From Pseudomonas bijieensis (lineage in GTDB: Bacteria; Pseudomonadota; Gammaproteobacteria; Pseudomonadales; Pseudomonadaceae), in assembly GCF_013347965.1 (NCBI RefSeq), contig NZ_CP048810.1, positions 4,153,501-4,217,500 of the forward strand: a stretch of DNA of 64,000 nt, given 5' to 3'. A model generated the notes under the pieces. It was not told the DNA's origin and ran no database searches. It saw only the letters and a program-made list of their open reading frames with translations. Within the stretch, counting starts at the first letter, position 1. Each line of letters starts with the position of its first letter. A program made the position numbers and the translations under genes. Positions 24,803 to 33,977 of the stretch are shown here, piece after piece.

Positions 24803-26842
24803 TCAGCCCAGCTCTACACGGTTGCGCCCGGCATTTTTTGCCCGATAGAGCGCCTGATCGGCTCTTTTAAACACCGAATCACTGTGTTCGCCCGGTTTGA
24901 AGGCCGTCAGGCCAATGGATACCGTCACTGTCACCGGCTCGCCCTTGAAATGAAACGGGCAGGCTTCGATGGCCAGGCGCAGCGCCTCGGCCAGCTTCGC
25001 GCCGGCGGCCAGGGGCGTGTCGGGCACCAGCAGGACAAACTCCTCGCCCCCGAAACGCGCAATGAAATCACCGCCACGCAGGCGTTTGCGCAAGACCGAG
25101 GCAATGAGTTTCAACACCCGATCCCCGGCCAGATGGCCGTAGTTGTCATTGATGCGCTTGAAATGATCGAGATCGAGCATGGCCAGCAGCAAGCTGTTGC
25201 CGTGCTGCTGCCACTGGCCGACTTCATGCTCCAGGCGCTCGGACCAGGCCGCGCGATTGGGCAGCCCGGTGAGCGGATCGACCAGTGCTTTCTGCCGCTG
25301 CTCCTCGAGATTCTCCCGCACGACCTGGGCATCCTGCTCCATCAGCGCGACGCGATCGGCCAGGCTTTTCAGGCGCGCCGAGACTTCTTGCTCGCGTTGA
25401 TCACGTTGCTGGCGGTGTTGATCCATCGTGCCGAGCAAGCCTTCGAGGTGATTCTCGAGCACCTGCTTGAGGCCTTCCAGGTCATCGGCTTGTTGCACGC
25501 TGCTTTGCAGGCCGTCTACCTGTTCGCGAATCTGCGTGTCCATTTCCCTGGAGGCCGACAGGTTGTCGGCGTGGTCTTCACTGGCCGCCTGCAGGCTGCT
25601 CTGGAATGACTCGAGCCGGTCATTGAGCCGTTGCAGGTACGCTTCGAACTCATGCTGGCCGGTGTCGGTGATAGCCAACATCAATACTGCAAGATCGTCG
25701 AGGATCGGTAGCAGCTCGTACCAATTCAAGCCATTTCGCAACCGCTCACGCATGGCTTCGGCTTGTGGCCGATGCCGCTCGGGCAAGGTCAGGTCGCCCA
25801 ACAGGCCCAACAACGTGTCTTCGATGTGCTTGGCGACCGAACTGTAGGACGGTTCCGGCGAGTCGGGCAGGGCGTACTGGGCATCAGCCACATCGACGGC
25901 TTCCAGCGGCTCGGCAGGCTCCGCTGGAGGCTGCGAGGGGGCGGGCAGGGCCTGTGCTGGCTCCTCGGGCATCAGTTCGTCGGGGTTGTCGAGGGCAGGT
26001 GCCACTGCCGACAGTTCTTCGGCAACCGGCGTTGGCAATGGCGCGGGTTCGGTTGCTTCATCCGGCTCACTGATGGGCTGAACCACTTCGGCTTCAGGTA
26101 CGGGAGCGGGCTCAATCTTCGGTGCAGTCGGGACAACCGGTTCGGGCGCTGCCTCCAACGTGGGAGCTTGCTCCGCGACCGATGGCTGCGGTGCTGGTGC
26201 TAGCGCGACGGATTCTGCGTCGGTTGCCGGCTCCGCGACTACGCGCACGAACGTTTCTGCCTCAGGCGCTACGCCGGCCTGGGCATGCTCGTGGGGCTGG
26301 GGCGCCGCTTCTTCATGGCCTTGGCCACCAAACAGCCGTTGCAGCAGGCCAGGTCGACTCGGTTCGACAGGAGCGTCCAGGGCGCTCAGCGCCTTGCCTT
26401 GCAAACCGCTCAGTTCGCTGAGCAGCAGCGGAATCTCCCGGGCCTGGCCGACCCGCTCCTCCAACTGCTTGGAAAATTTCTTCAGTGGCCGGCTGACTTC
26501 CTTCGGCAGCGGCAGGCTCTGCAACTGGGCAACCAGGGCCGTCAACGCCGTGCTCATCTGCTCGATCCGGGTTTCGCGGCGCTGCTCGGAATCGAGTACG
26601 GCTTTCTCCAGGCGCGGCAGCAGGGCGGCGAGACCGGCGTCCATTTCATCGGTGCGCACCACCTCGCGCATCTCTTTCATGCATTGGTCGACAGCTCGGT
26701 CAGTGCCCTCGGCGGCCAGGGTACTGCGCACCAGGCCACGACGCAGCAAGTCGAGCCGAGCAGCCCAACGGCGCTCGAGCTTTTCCTGCTGTTCGATACT
26801 CTTGAGGTACTTCTCTCTCCAGCGTTCGGCGTCGTCGCTCAT
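24803..26842 (-). CDS. dgcH: diguanylate cyclase (DgcH-like)
   Basis: A 679-residue cytosolic protein. Residues 1-150 are helical (RWREKYLKSIEQQEKLERRW...). About 190-330 is a low-complexity linker very rich in Pro, Ala and Glu. About 335-500 is a second helical domain (DTLLGLLGDLTLPERHRPQ). Residues 520-679 are GGDEF with DPLTGLPNRAAW, DLDHFKRINDNYGHLAGD and the active site GGEEF. An inhibitory RxxD site (RGGD) lies five residues before it, so product inhibition is expected. No membrane helix is seen. Position matches PA5487 (DgcH). The EEP gene upstream overlaps its start by 4 bp (ATGA). Confidence 0.9.
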   Translation of the reverse strand: MSDDAERWREKYLKSIEQQEKLERRWAARLDLLRRGLVRSTLAAEGTDRAVDQCMKEMREVVRTDEMDAGLAALLPRLEKAVLDSEQRRETRIEQMSTALTALVAQLQSLPLPKEVSRPLKKFSKQLEERVGQAREIPLLLSELSGLQGKALSALDAPVEPSRPGLLQRLFGGQGHEEAAPQPHEHAQAGVAPEAETFVRVVAEPATDAESVALAPAPQPSVAEQAPTLEAAPEPVVPTAPKIEPAPVPEAEVVQPISEPDEATEPAPLPTPVAEELSAVAPALDNPDELMPEEPAQALPAPSQPPAEPAEPLEAVDVADAQYALPDSPEPSYSSVAKHIEDTLLGLLGDLTLPERHRPQAEAMRERLRNGLNWYELLPILDDLAVLMLAITDTGQHEFEAYLQRLNDRLESFQSSLQAASEDHADNLSASREMDTQIREQVDGLQSSVQQADDLEGLKQVLENHLEGLLGTMDQHRQQRDQREQEVSARLKSLADRVALMEQDAQVVRENLEEQRQKALVDPLTGLPNRAAWSERLEHEVGQWQQHGNSLLLAMLDLDHFKRINDNYGHLAGDRVLKLIASVLRKRLRGGDFIARFGGEEFVLLVPDTPLAAGAKLAEALRLAIEACPFHFKGEPVTVTVSIGLTAFKPGEHSDSVFKRADQALYRAKNAGRNRVELG

Positions 26843-27717
26843 TCATCGGATCCGCGAGGGGCAGGACTCAGCGCGGGAAAGGCATCAGCCGTGAGCGAAC
26901 CAGGCAAACGAATTTCTACCGCGACCGGCAGGTGATCGGAAATGGGTTGGGCCAGCACCTCGACGCGTTCGAGGGTCAGGGTCGGGCTCAACAGGATATG
27001 GTCCAGGCAACGCTGGGGACGCCAACTGGGGAACGTCGCTTCCAGCTGTGGAGCGAGCAGACCAAGATCGCGCAGGGGCGAGGTCTGCAGCAAATCGGAG
27101 GCATGGGTGTTCATGTCACCCATCAGTATCTGGTGCTTGTATCCACCGATCAGTTCGCGAATGTACGCCAACTGCATCGTCCGGGTACGCGCCCCGAGCG
27201 CCAGGTGCATCATGACCACCACCAGCGCTTCCGGACCTTCGCCGAACCGCGCGAGGATCGCCCCGCGCCCCTTGGGCCCGGGCAGCGGATGATCCTCGAT
27301 CGCCCAGGGGCGCAAACGACTCAACACGCCATTGCTGTGCTGGCCGAGCCGTCCGAGGTTGCGATTGAGTTGCTGGTACCAGTAGGGAAAGGCGCCCAGT
27401 TGGGCCAGGTGTTCCACCTGATTGACGTAACCTGATCTCAGGCTCCCGCCGTCAGCCTCTTGCAGGGCCACCAGGTCGAAATCTTTCAGCAGGTCGCCGA
27501 TTTTCTGCAGGTTACCGGCGCGTCCGGTGTGCGGCAGCAGATGCTGCCAGCCCCGGGTCAGGTAATGCCGGTAGCGCTCGGTGCTGATGCCCACCTGGAT
27601 ATTGAAGCTGAGCAGCCGCAAGCGGCTGTCGCCAGGCAGGCCCGTGGACGTGACATGGTGCTCGTTGACCCGCGGTTCATGCAGGCCAACGATGCGTTCG
27701 GTACTCCAGCGGGCCAT
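26839..27717 (-). CDS. endonuclease/exonuclease/phosphatase-fold protein
   Basis: A 292-residue EEP-superfamily protein. Visible motifs are LRLLSFNIQVG (metal Asn), FDLVALQEADGG (metal Glu), VVVMMHLALG, HQILMGDMNTH (Asp/Asn pair) and the C-terminal ISDHLPVAVEI (catalytic Asp-His). It could be a phosphodiesterase acting on nucleic acid, phospholipid or inositol phosphate; the substrate is not predictable. No signal peptide, so probably cytosolic. It overlaps dgcH by 4 bp, and dsbA ends upstream 15 bp away, implying a dsbA-EEP-dgcH transcript. Matches the PA5488 position. Confidence 0.88.
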   Translation of the reverse strand: MARWSTERIVGLHEPRVNEHHVTSTGLPGDSRLRLLSFNIQVGISTERYRHYLTRGWQHLLPHTGRAGNLQKIGDLLKDFDLVALQEADGGSLRSGYVNQVEHLAQLGAFPYWYQQLNRNLGRLGQHSNGVLSRLRPWAIEDHPLPGPKGRGAILARFGEGPEALVVVMMHLALGARTRTMQLAYIRELIGGYKHQILMGDMNTHASDLLQTSPLRDLGLLAPQLEATFPSWRPQRCLDHILLSPTLTLERVEVLAQPISDHLPVAVEIRLPGSLTADAFPALSPAPRGSDE

Positions 27718-27732
27718 GGGCGTGAGCCGCGC

Positions 27733-28377
27733 TTAGTTGGCGGCAGCCTTAGGGGCTGCTCGCTCTTTGGCGATCAGCTGGTCGGCCAGTTGCAGCGCTT
27801 GTTCGGCACCGCCGGCAGAGCCGATGTCAAAGCGATATTTGCCGTTGACGATCATGGTCGGTACGCCGGTGATTTCGTATTTCTTCGCCAGCTCCCGGGC
27901 CTTCTTGATCTGGCCCTGGATGGCAAAGGAGTCGAAGGTGGCGAGGAACTTATCCTTGTCGACGCCTTGGGTCGCGAGGAAGTCAGCCATGTCTTCTTTC
28001 TTGACCAGCTTCTTGCCTTCTTTCTGGATGGCGTTGAATACCGCCGCGTGAACCTGATGCTCGACGCCCATGGCTTCGAGGGTCAGGAACATCTGGCCGT
28101 GGGCGTCCCATGGGCCGCCGAACATGGCGGGGATGCGTACGAAGTTCACATCCTTAGGCAGCTTCTCGACCCATGGGTTGATAACGGGCTCGAAAGCGTA
28201 GCAATGCGGGCAGCCGTACCAGAACAGCTCCACCACTTCGATCTTGCCAGGCACGGCCACCGGAACCGGATTGGTCAATTCGACGTAAGGGGCCTTCGAT
28301 TCTTCCGCGTTGGCTTGGGCGGCCATGCCGAACAGGCTGGCGACGACGAGCGCGGCGCTGGTGATCAGATTACGCAT
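27733..28377 (-). CDS. dsbA: thiol:disulfide interchange protein DsbA
   Basis: Periplasmic oxidase that introduces disulfides into exported proteins and is reoxidised by DsbB. The 214-residue product has a signal peptide (residues 1-24, ending QANA) and the thioredoxin-fold active site WYGCPHCYAF with Cys56 and Cys59. The cis-proline segment is ITGVPTMIVNG. The length is typical. The cytochrome c4 gene lies upstream, separated by a terminator, so dsbA probably has its own promoter within 28378-28470. Confidence 0.96.
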   Translation of the reverse strand: MRNLITSAALVVASLFGMAAQANAEESKAPYVELTNPVPVAVPGKIEVVELFWYGCPHCYAFEPVINPWVEKLPKDVNFVRIPAMFGGPWDAHGQMFLTLEAMGVEHQVHAAVFNAIQKEGKKLVKKEDMADFLATQGVDKDKFLATFDSFAIQGQIKKARELAKKYEITGVPTMIVNGKYRFDIGSAGGAEQALQLADQLIAKERAAPKAAAN

Positions 28378-28472
28378 GCTTTACTCCTGGACAATGAGGG
28401 GACCTCGCGAGGCCTGTTTTTAAGACTGACCGTGGCGGGTTCTAGTTCGCTAGTGTAACGGCAGCGGCCACA

Positions 28473-28500
28473 AAAAAGGGCGGCCAAAGCCACCCTTTTG
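28473..28500 (-). terminator. terminator of cytochrome c4 gene
   Basis: Read on the minus strand, AAAAGGGTGGC-tttg-GCCGCCCTTTTTT is a stem with one mismatch and a clean U-tract, 75 bp after the cc4 stop. Confidence 0.82.
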
Positions 28501-28574
28501 ATGCTCGCATCGACAGATTAATCGAGCGTTAACGTTACAAGCGGTGTATCCCCTCGCAACGCTCGCCAATGGCC

Positions 28575-29186
28575 TTAGTGCAGGCCCTGGATGTAGCTCG
28601 ACACAGCTGCGATATCTTCGTCGCTCAGCTTCTTGGCGATGCTCTGCATGGGCTTGGTGTCGCCATCGTTGGTCCGGCCGCCTTCTTCTTTGCGGAAATC
28701 GGTCAGTTGCTTGCCGACGTACTGGGCATGCTGGCCGCCCAGGTGAGGGAAACCGGCAGCGGCGTTGCCCTTGCCGTCAGGCGAGTGGCAACCGGTGCAG
28801 GCTGGAAGCCCTTTGTCCAGGTTACCGCCGCGGAACAGCGCTTCACCACGGGCCACGAGTTTCGGATCGGCAGCGCCGACGCTACCTTTCTGGCTGGCGA
28901 AATACGCCGCGATGTCCGCCAGGTCCTGATCGCTCAGGTTGTTCAGCAGGCCGGTCATCTCCAGCACCGTGCGCTTGCCGGACTTGATGTCGTGCAGTTG
29001 CTTGTTCAGGTAACGCTCGCCCTGGCCCGCCAGTTTCGGAAAGTTGGGCGCCATGCTATTGCCATCCGGGCCATGGCAGGCCCCGCATACGGCCGCTTTC
29101 GCCTGACCGGCAGCGGCATCGCCAGCGGCGTGGGCTACGCCGGATATCCCCAAGGTCAACAGCAGACTCACGATCAGTTTGTTCAT
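28575..29186 (-). CDS. cc4: cytochrome c4, di-heme
   Basis: A 203-residue periplasmic di-heme cytochrome. A signal peptide (residues 1-20, GISGVAHA) is followed by two homologous cytochrome c domains with heme motifs CGACH and CTGCH. Axial methionines are likely in NSMAPNFPKLAGQ and PMQSIAKKLSDEDI. Cytochrome c4 passes electrons from the bc1 complex to cytochrome cbb3 or related oxidases. In Pseudomonas it is encoded next to a small c5-type cytochrome and dsbA, as here. The c5 gene is 46 bp upstream. Confidence 0.94.
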   Translation of the reverse strand: MNKLIVSLLLTLGISGVAHAAGDAAAGQAKAAVCGACHGPDGNSMAPNFPKLAGQGERYLNKQLHDIKSGKRTVLEMTGLLNNLSDQDLADIAAYFASQKGSVGAADPKLVARGEALFRGGNLDKGLPACTGCHSPDGKGNAAAGFPHLGGQHAQYVGKQLTDFRKEEGGRTNDGDTKPMQSIAKKLSDEDIAAVSSYIQGLH

Positions 29187-29232
29187 CAGCTAATCCAACT
29201 ACGGCTAAGGGTTAAAGAGTTATGGACCGGGT

Positions 29233-29523
29233 TCACTCGCTCATCCACTGGATGATGGCTCGGTAATCCTCGGCACTGCAGTCCATGCACAAACCACGCG
29301 GCGGCATCGCCTTGAAACCCTGGGTCACGTGTTGCACCAGCGTCTCCATACCTTTCGCCAACCTCGGCGTCCAAGCTTCCTGATCGCCCTTGCGGGGCGC
29401 CATGGGGAGTTGGCCGGAATGACAGGCACCACAAACACGGTTGTACACAGCTTCCGGATCCTGTGTAGCCTGAGCGCTGTAAAGCGGCATCAAGACACCG
29501 GCAGCTAGCAGCCATTTCGTCAT
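29233..29523 (-). CDS. cytochrome c5-family monoheme protein
   Basis: A 96-residue exported cytochrome. Signal peptide at residues 1-19, then heme motif CGACH in YNRVCGACHSGQ. An axial Met candidate is in KAMPPRGLCMDC, where two further cysteines are typical of the c5 type. It is likely a periplasmic electron carrier co-expressed with cytochrome c4 (46 bp downstream). Matches the gene between cc4 and engB in other pseudomonads. Confidence 0.9.
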   Translation of the reverse strand: MTKWLLAAGVLMPLYSAQATQDPEAVYNRVCGACHSGQLPMAPRKGDQEAWTPRLAKGMETLVQHVTQGFKAMPPRGLCMDCSAEDYRAIIQWMSE

Positions 29524-29714
29524 AAAACGACCTTTTCAGGGTTGGGAACGAGCTGCGTTCTAATGCGCAATTTCGGTCGGTCGCTCCCGTGTGCTTCATC
29601 CTACGCTGGGACAAAGCGCACACAAAATCTGCGGCATTATATACTGGCGTCACTGAAACGGAAACGACACAGCTTGCCGCGTCCATTCCCGACGCCGCCC
29701 ACATCGGAAATCCC

Positions 29715-30356
29715 ATGCAACTGAAGAACCCCATCCTTGGCCTGTGCCAACAGTCCACCTTCATGCTCAGCGCCGCCAAAGTCGATCAATGCCCCGACGA
29801 CGAAGGCTTTGAAGTGGCTTTTGCCGGGCGTTCCAATGCCGGCAAATCCAGCGCGCTGAACACCCTGACCCATGCCAGCCTGGCACGCACCTCGAAAACC
29901 CCGGGCCGCACGCAGCTCTTGAACTTCTTCAAGCTAGACGATGAACGCCGTTTGGTCGACCTGCCCGGCTACGGCTACGCGAAAGTGCCGATCCCGCTCA
30001 AGCAACACTGGCAGCGCCACCTGGAAGCCTACCTGGGCAGCCGCGAGAGCTTGAAAGGCCTGATCCTGATGATGGACATCCGCCATCCGATGACCGACTT
30101 CGACCTGCTGATGCTCGACTGGGCGGTCGCCAGTGGCATGCCGATGCACATCCTGCTGACCAAGGCCGACAAGCTCACCTACGGCGCGGCAAAAAATACG
30201 TTGCTCAAAGTGCAGTCGGAAATTCGCAAGGGCTGGGGCGATGCGGTCACCATCCAGCTGTTCTCGGCCCCCAAGCGCATGGGTCTGGAAGAGGCCTACA
30301 CTGTATTGGCCGACTGGATGGAATTGGCGGACAAGGGCAGCGAAACGGCGGAATAA
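29715..30356 (+). CDS. engB: ribosome biogenesis GTPase EngB/YsxC
   Basis: Essential GTPase (213 residues) that assists assembly of the large ribosomal subunit. It has G1 [14 protein letters not shown]2 [13 protein letters not shown]3 DLPGYGYA, G4 LTKADKL and G5 FSAPKRMG, the full set in the expected order. The start at 29715 gives the family N-terminus ([16 protein letters not shown]); longer upstream frames have no support. It is divergent from the cytochrome genes and convergent with the ErsA-like RNA and polA, the same neighbourhood as yihA-spf-polA of enterobacteria. Confidence 0.95.
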   Translation: MQLKNPILGLCQQSTFMLSAAKVDQCPDDEGFEVAFAGRSNAGKSSALNTLTHASLARTSKTPGRTQLLNFFKLDDERRLVDLPGYGYAKVPIPLKQHWQRHLEAYLGSRESLKGLILMMDIRHPMTDFDLLMLDWAVASGMPMHILLTKADKLTYGAAKNTLLKVQSEIRKGWGDAVTIQLFSAPKRMGLEEAYTVLADWMELADKGSETAE

Positions 30357-30371
30357 GCCAAATCGCAGGCA

Positions 30372-30504
30372 AAAAAAAAAACCCCGGACTTCTTATGGGG
30401 AGGGGGAAGTTCGGGGTCCAAGTTCCGGACCGCTAGGGCGGGGTCCAGATATCTGCCAACACTTAACACAACATAGGAGCATTGAAGGGCTTCACCAGCC
30501 ATTC
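30372..30504 (-). ncRNA. ersA: ErsA-like small RNA
   Basis: Lies between engB and polA, in the genomic niche of Spot 42 in enterobacteria and ErsA in Pseudomonas. On the minus strand a promoter-like GAACTA-N17-TCAGA (30538-30511) is followed by about 133 nt ending in a strong terminator. The terminator is CCCCGaACTTC ... GAAGTcCGGGG with a C-rich loop (CCCCCTCCCC) and eleven T residues (30381-30371). Length agrees with the 132 nt known for ErsA. The promoter agrees with the AlgT/sigma-22 consensus (GAACTT-N16/17-TCTGA). In P. aeruginosa ErsA base-pairs with algC and oprD mRNAs and acts in envelope stress and biofilm control. The exact 5' end is estimated. Confidence 0.83.
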
Positions 30505-30510
30505 AAAATC

Positions 30511-30538
30511 TCTGAGTGGCAATTCACGGGTTTAGTTC
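30511..30538 (-). promoter_or_regulatory. AlgT (sigma-22/RpoE)-like promoter of ersA
   Basis: GAACTA at 30538-30533 and TCAGA at 30515-30511 with a 17-bp spacer, matching GAACTT-N16/17-TCTGA at 9 of 11 positions. It places the start about 7 nt downstream near 30504. Confidence 0.65.
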
Positions 30539-30611
30539 AGATTATTTTTGGAAATAGCCCTAGGAATTTTCCGAACTAATGGCTCTGTCCCCGGATTTGC
30601 GGTGTTTCAAT

Positions 30612-30743
30612 GTGGCGAGGGGATTTATCCCCGCTGGGCTGCGCAGCAGCCCCCAAAAAAGCCGAATGTAATCAGCTGACACACTGAGGTGAAAGGTCTT
30701 AGGGCTGCTTCGCAGCCCAGCGGGGATAAATCCCCCTCGCCAC
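30612..30743. repeat. REPIN (GTGGCGAGGGGATTTATCCCC type)
   Basis: Inverted REP pair identical in core to that at 3208-3336; it separates ersA from polA. The rest of the 431-bp gap 30357-30787 holds ersA and no other gene. Confidence 0.88.
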
Positions 30744-30787
30744 AGGGCTCACCCTATCCCCAGTTCGTTCAGTCCAGCCGTTACGAC

Positions 30788-33556
30788 TCAGTGCGCCTCG
30801 TCCCAGTTATTGCCCACGCCCACCTCCACCAGCAGCGGCACGTCCAGGGTGGCGGCGGCGCTCATGTGCTGGCGGATTTCCTCGCGCACCTGGTCGACCA
30901 GGTCTTCCCTCACTTCCAGCACCAGTTCGTCGTGTACCTGCAGGATAACCTTGGCATCCAGCCCTGACGTGCTCAGCCAGCGATCCACCGCCACCATGGC
31001 TTTCTTGATGATGTCGGCCGCCGTGCCCTGCATCGGCGCGTTGATGGCGGTACGCTCGGCGCCTTTGCGCAGGGCCGGGTTTTTCGCGTTGATGTCCGGC
31101 AGGTACAACCGGCGGCCGAAAATGGTTTCGACAAAACCTTGCTCGGCCGCTTGGGCGCGGGTGCGCTCCATGTACGCCAGCACACCTGGGTAGCGGGCGA
31201 AGTAGCGGTCGATGTAGGCCTGGGACTGCTTGCGATCGACACCAATCTGCTTGGCCAGGCCGAACGCGCTCATGCCATAGATCAAACCGAAGTTGATTGC
31301 CTTGGCGCTGCGGCGCTGGTCATGGGTGACTGCCTCCAGATCGACACCAAAAACCTCGGCCGCCGTGGCCCGGTGCACATCCAGATCATTGCGGAAGGCA
31401 TGGAGCAGGCCTTCATCCTTGGCCAGGTGCGCCATGATCCGCAATTCGATCTGCGAGTAGTCCGCCGCCAACAGCTTGTAGCCTTTCGGCGCAATGAAGG
31501 CCTGGCGGATGCGTCGACCTTCGGCGGTGCGAATCGGGATGTTCTGCAGGTTCGGGTCGATGGACGACAGACGCCCGGTAGCGGCCACGGCCTGTTGATA
31601 ATTGGTATGAACGCGACCGGTGCGGCTGTTGATCTGTTCCGGCAGGCGATCGGTGTAGGTGCTCTTGAGCTTGCTCAGCGAGCGGTACTGCATCAGCACC
31701 TTGGGCAGCGGGTAATCCTGCTCCGCCAACTCGGCGAGCACCGCTTCGGCGGTGGACGCCTGGCCCTTGGCGGTTTTGCTGAGCACCGGCAAGCCGAGTT
31801 TTTCGTAGAGGATCACACCCAATTGCTTCGGCGAGCCCAGGTTGAATTCCTCGCCGGCGATGGCAAACGCCTCACGCTCCAGCGCCACCAGCTTCTCGCC
31901 CAACTCGACACTCTGCACGCCCAGCAGGTTGGCATCGACCAACGCACCCTGGCGCTCGATACGCGCCAGGACCGGCATCAACGGCATTTCGATTTCAGTG
32001 AGCACTTTACCCAGGCTCGGCGTGGCCGCCAGCTTCTCCTGCAAGGCCTGGTGCAGGCGCAAGGTCACGTCCGCATCCTCGGCGGCGTAAGGGCCGGCCA
32101 GTTCCAGGGAGATCTGGTCGAAGGTCAGCTGTTTGACGCCTTTGCCAGCGATATCCTGGAAATCGGTCTTGCTCTGGCCCAGGTACTTGAGCGCCAGGCT
32201 GTCCATGTCGTGGCGGGTCGCGGTGGAGTCCAGCACGTAGGATTCGAGCATGGTGTCGAAGGCGATGCCCTGGACCAGGATGCCATTGCCCTGGTCGCCA
32301 CCGATGGCGCAGTTGGCCAGGATATTGGTTTCGAACTTGGCGTGCTGGCCGACCTTGAGCTTGTTCGGGTTTTCCAGCAGTGGCTTGAGGGCCTTGAGCA
32401 CCGCATCGCGGTCCAGTTGCTCCGGCACGCCCATGTAGGAGTGGGTCAGCGGGATGTAGGCGGCCTCGAACGGCGCAACGGCGAACGACAATCCCACCAG
32501 TTGCGAATGCTGGGCGTCGCTACCGTTGGTTTCGGTGACGAACGCGAACAGCGGCGCTTTGTCGAGTTTGGCCAGCCAGGCATCGAAGCGCGCCTGATCG
32601 AGGATGACTTCGTACTTGGCCTCGGCGGCGCCGGGTTGTTCGTCGCTGACTTCAACGATCTCCTGGCCGGCACGCTTGGCGTCGCGCTGGTTTTCTTCGA
32701 ACCAGCTCTTGAACTCCAGCAACGTGTACAGCTCGGCCAGTTTCTCGTGATCTGGCGTGCCCATTTGCAGGTCGTCGAGACCGACGTCCAACGGCACGTC
32801 GGTCTTGATGGTTGCCAGCTCATAGGAAAGGAACGCCATTTCCTTGTGCTCTTCAAGCTTGGCGGCCAGGGTCTTGGCACCACGGATCGGCAAAGTGGCG
32901 ACGATGTCCAGTTGCGCATACAGCTCGGTCAGGCCGCCATTGACGCCCACCAGCAGGCCGGAAGCGGTCTTCGGTCCGATGCCCGGGACGCCCGGGATGT
33001 TGTCGGACGAATCGCCCATCAACGCCAGGTAATCGATGATCTGCTCGGGAGCGACGCCAAACTTCTCCTTCACGCCAGCCACGTCCAGGGCGCTACCAGT
33101 CATGGTATTGACCAAGGTAATGTGCCCATCGACCAACTGCGCCATGTCCTTGTCACCGGTGGAGATCACCACTGGGCGGTCGGCCGCGGCGCTGCTGCGG
33201 GCCAGGGTGCCGATTACGTCATCGGCCTCGACGTTGTCCACGCACAGCAGCGGGAAGCCCAGGGCCTTGACGCTGGCATGCAGCGGCTCGATCTGCACGC
33301 GCATGTCGTCGGGCATGCTCGGGCGGTTGGCCTTGTATTCGGCGTACAGCGCATCGCGAAATGTCCCACCCTTGGCGTCGAACACCACCGCGAACGGACT
33401 GTCCGGATACTGCTTGCGCAGGCTCTTGAGCATGTTCAGCACGCCCTTGACCGCACCGGTCGGCAGGCCTTTGGAGGTGGTCAGCGGTGGCAGCGCGTGA
33501 AAGGCGCGGTACAGATAAGAAGAACCGTCCACCAGGACGAGGGGGGCTTGGCTCAT
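30788..33556 (-). CDS. polA: DNA polymerase I
   Basis: Removes RNA primers and fills gaps in replication and repair. The 922-residue product contains, in order, the 5'-3' nuclease domain (VDGSSYLYRAFHALP, DGHIT and GDSSDNIPGVPGIGPKTAS), a 3'-5' exonuclease domain (about 310-510; LFAFVTETNG, LKVGQHAKFETNIL) and the polymerase domain. The polymerase motifs are motif A AADYSQIELRIMAH, motif B RRSAKAINFGLIYGMSAFGLA and motif C ILQVHDELVLEV. The start at 33556 gives the usual MSQAPLVLVDGSSYLYR; four extra codons upstream are possible. Monocistronic, followed by a REPIN. Confidence 0.97.
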   Translation of the reverse strand: MSQAPLVLVDGSSYLYRAFHALPPLTTSKGLPTGAVKGVLNMLKSLRKQYPDSPFAVVFDAKGGTFRDALYAEYKANRPSMPDDMRVQIEPLHASVKALGFPLLCVDNVEADDVIGTLARSSAAADRPVVISTGDKDMAQLVDGHITLVNTMTGSALDVAGVKEKFGVAPEQIIDYLALMGDSSDNIPGVPGIGPKTASGLLVGVNGGLTELYAQLDIVATLPIRGAKTLAAKLEEHKEMAFLSYELATIKTDVPLDVGLDDLQMGTPDHEKLAELYTLLEFKSWFEENQRDAKRAGQEIVEVSDEQPGAAEAKYEVILDQARFDAWLAKLDKAPLFAFVTETNGSDAQHSQLVGLSFAVAPFEAAYIPLTHSYMGVPEQLDRDAVLKALKPLLENPNKLKVGQHAKFETNILANCAIGGDQGNGILVQGIAFDTMLESYVLDSTATRHDMDSLALKYLGQSKTDFQDIAGKGVKQLTFDQISLELAGPYAAEDADVTLRLHQALQEKLAATPSLGKVLTEIEMPLMPVLARIERQGALVDANLLGVQSVELGEKLVALEREAFAIAGEEFNLGSPKQLGVILYEKLGLPVLSKTAKGQASTAEAVLAELAEQDYPLPKVLMQYRSLSKLKSTYTDRLPEQINSRTGRVHTNYQQAVAATGRLSSIDPNLQNIPIRTAEGRRIRQAFIAPKGYKLLAADYSQIELRIMAHLAKDEGLLHAFRNDLDVHRATAAEVFGVDLEAVTHDQRRSAKAINFGLIYGMSAFGLAKQIGVDRKQSQAYIDRYFARYPGVLAYMERTRAQAAEQGFVETIFGRRLYLPDINAKNPALRKGAERTAINAPMQGTAADIIKKAMVAVDRWLSTSGLDAKVILQVHDELVLEVREDLVDQVREEIRQHMSAAATLDVPLLVEVGVGNNWDEAH

Positions 33557-33630
33557 GAGCAGGATCAACCTTTTCGGCGGGTCCGGGGCTAGAATAGCGG
33601 GACCGTTGACGACAAAGGGACAAGGTTATC

Positions 33631-33918
33631 ATGCGTACACTAAATCGCCTGTTACTGGCTGGCTTGTTTGCAATTACACCGTTGGCCGTCATGGCAGCGG
33701 ATGACGCACCCTCCGCGGACCCGGACGTCACCATCCGCACCGAAGGTGATAGAACCATTCAGGAGTATCGGCAAAACGGATTTTTGTACGCGATCAAGGT
33801 CACGCCCAAGAACGGCAAGCCTTATTTCCTGGTACGCGCCGATGGCACTGATGCAAACTTCATCCGCTCGGACCAGCCGGATATGCTGATTCCGTCGTGG
33901 AAAATCTTTGAGTGGTAA
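33631..33918 (+). CDS. DUF2782 periplasmic protein
   Basis: A 95-residue exported protein with a signal peptide (residues 1-22, LLAGLFAITPLAVMA) and the DUF2782 core (VTIRTEGDRTIQEYRQNGFLY, KVTPKNGKPYFLVRAD). Function unknown. It lies between polA (divergent) and thrB, as PA5494 does in P. aeruginosa. A GGCGCCC/GGGCGCC inverted repeat follows the stop, but a U-tract is lacking. Probably co-transcribed with thrB 59 bp downstream. Confidence 0.88.
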   Translation: MRTLNRLLLAGLFAITPLAVMAADDAPSADPDVTIRTEGDRTIQEYRQNGFLYAIKVTPKNGKPYFLVRADGTDANFIRSDQPDMLIPSWKIFEW

Positions 33919-33977
33919 TACCGCTCGCGACTTCAACCGGCGCCCGCTGAAGGGCGCCCGTACTGGCAGTTTTAACC

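Noticed and set aside
33939..33958. GGCGCCC/GGGCGCC hairpin after DUF2782 as a terminator
   Set aside because: No U-tract, and thrB is only 59 bp downstream in the same direction, so read-through is likely.
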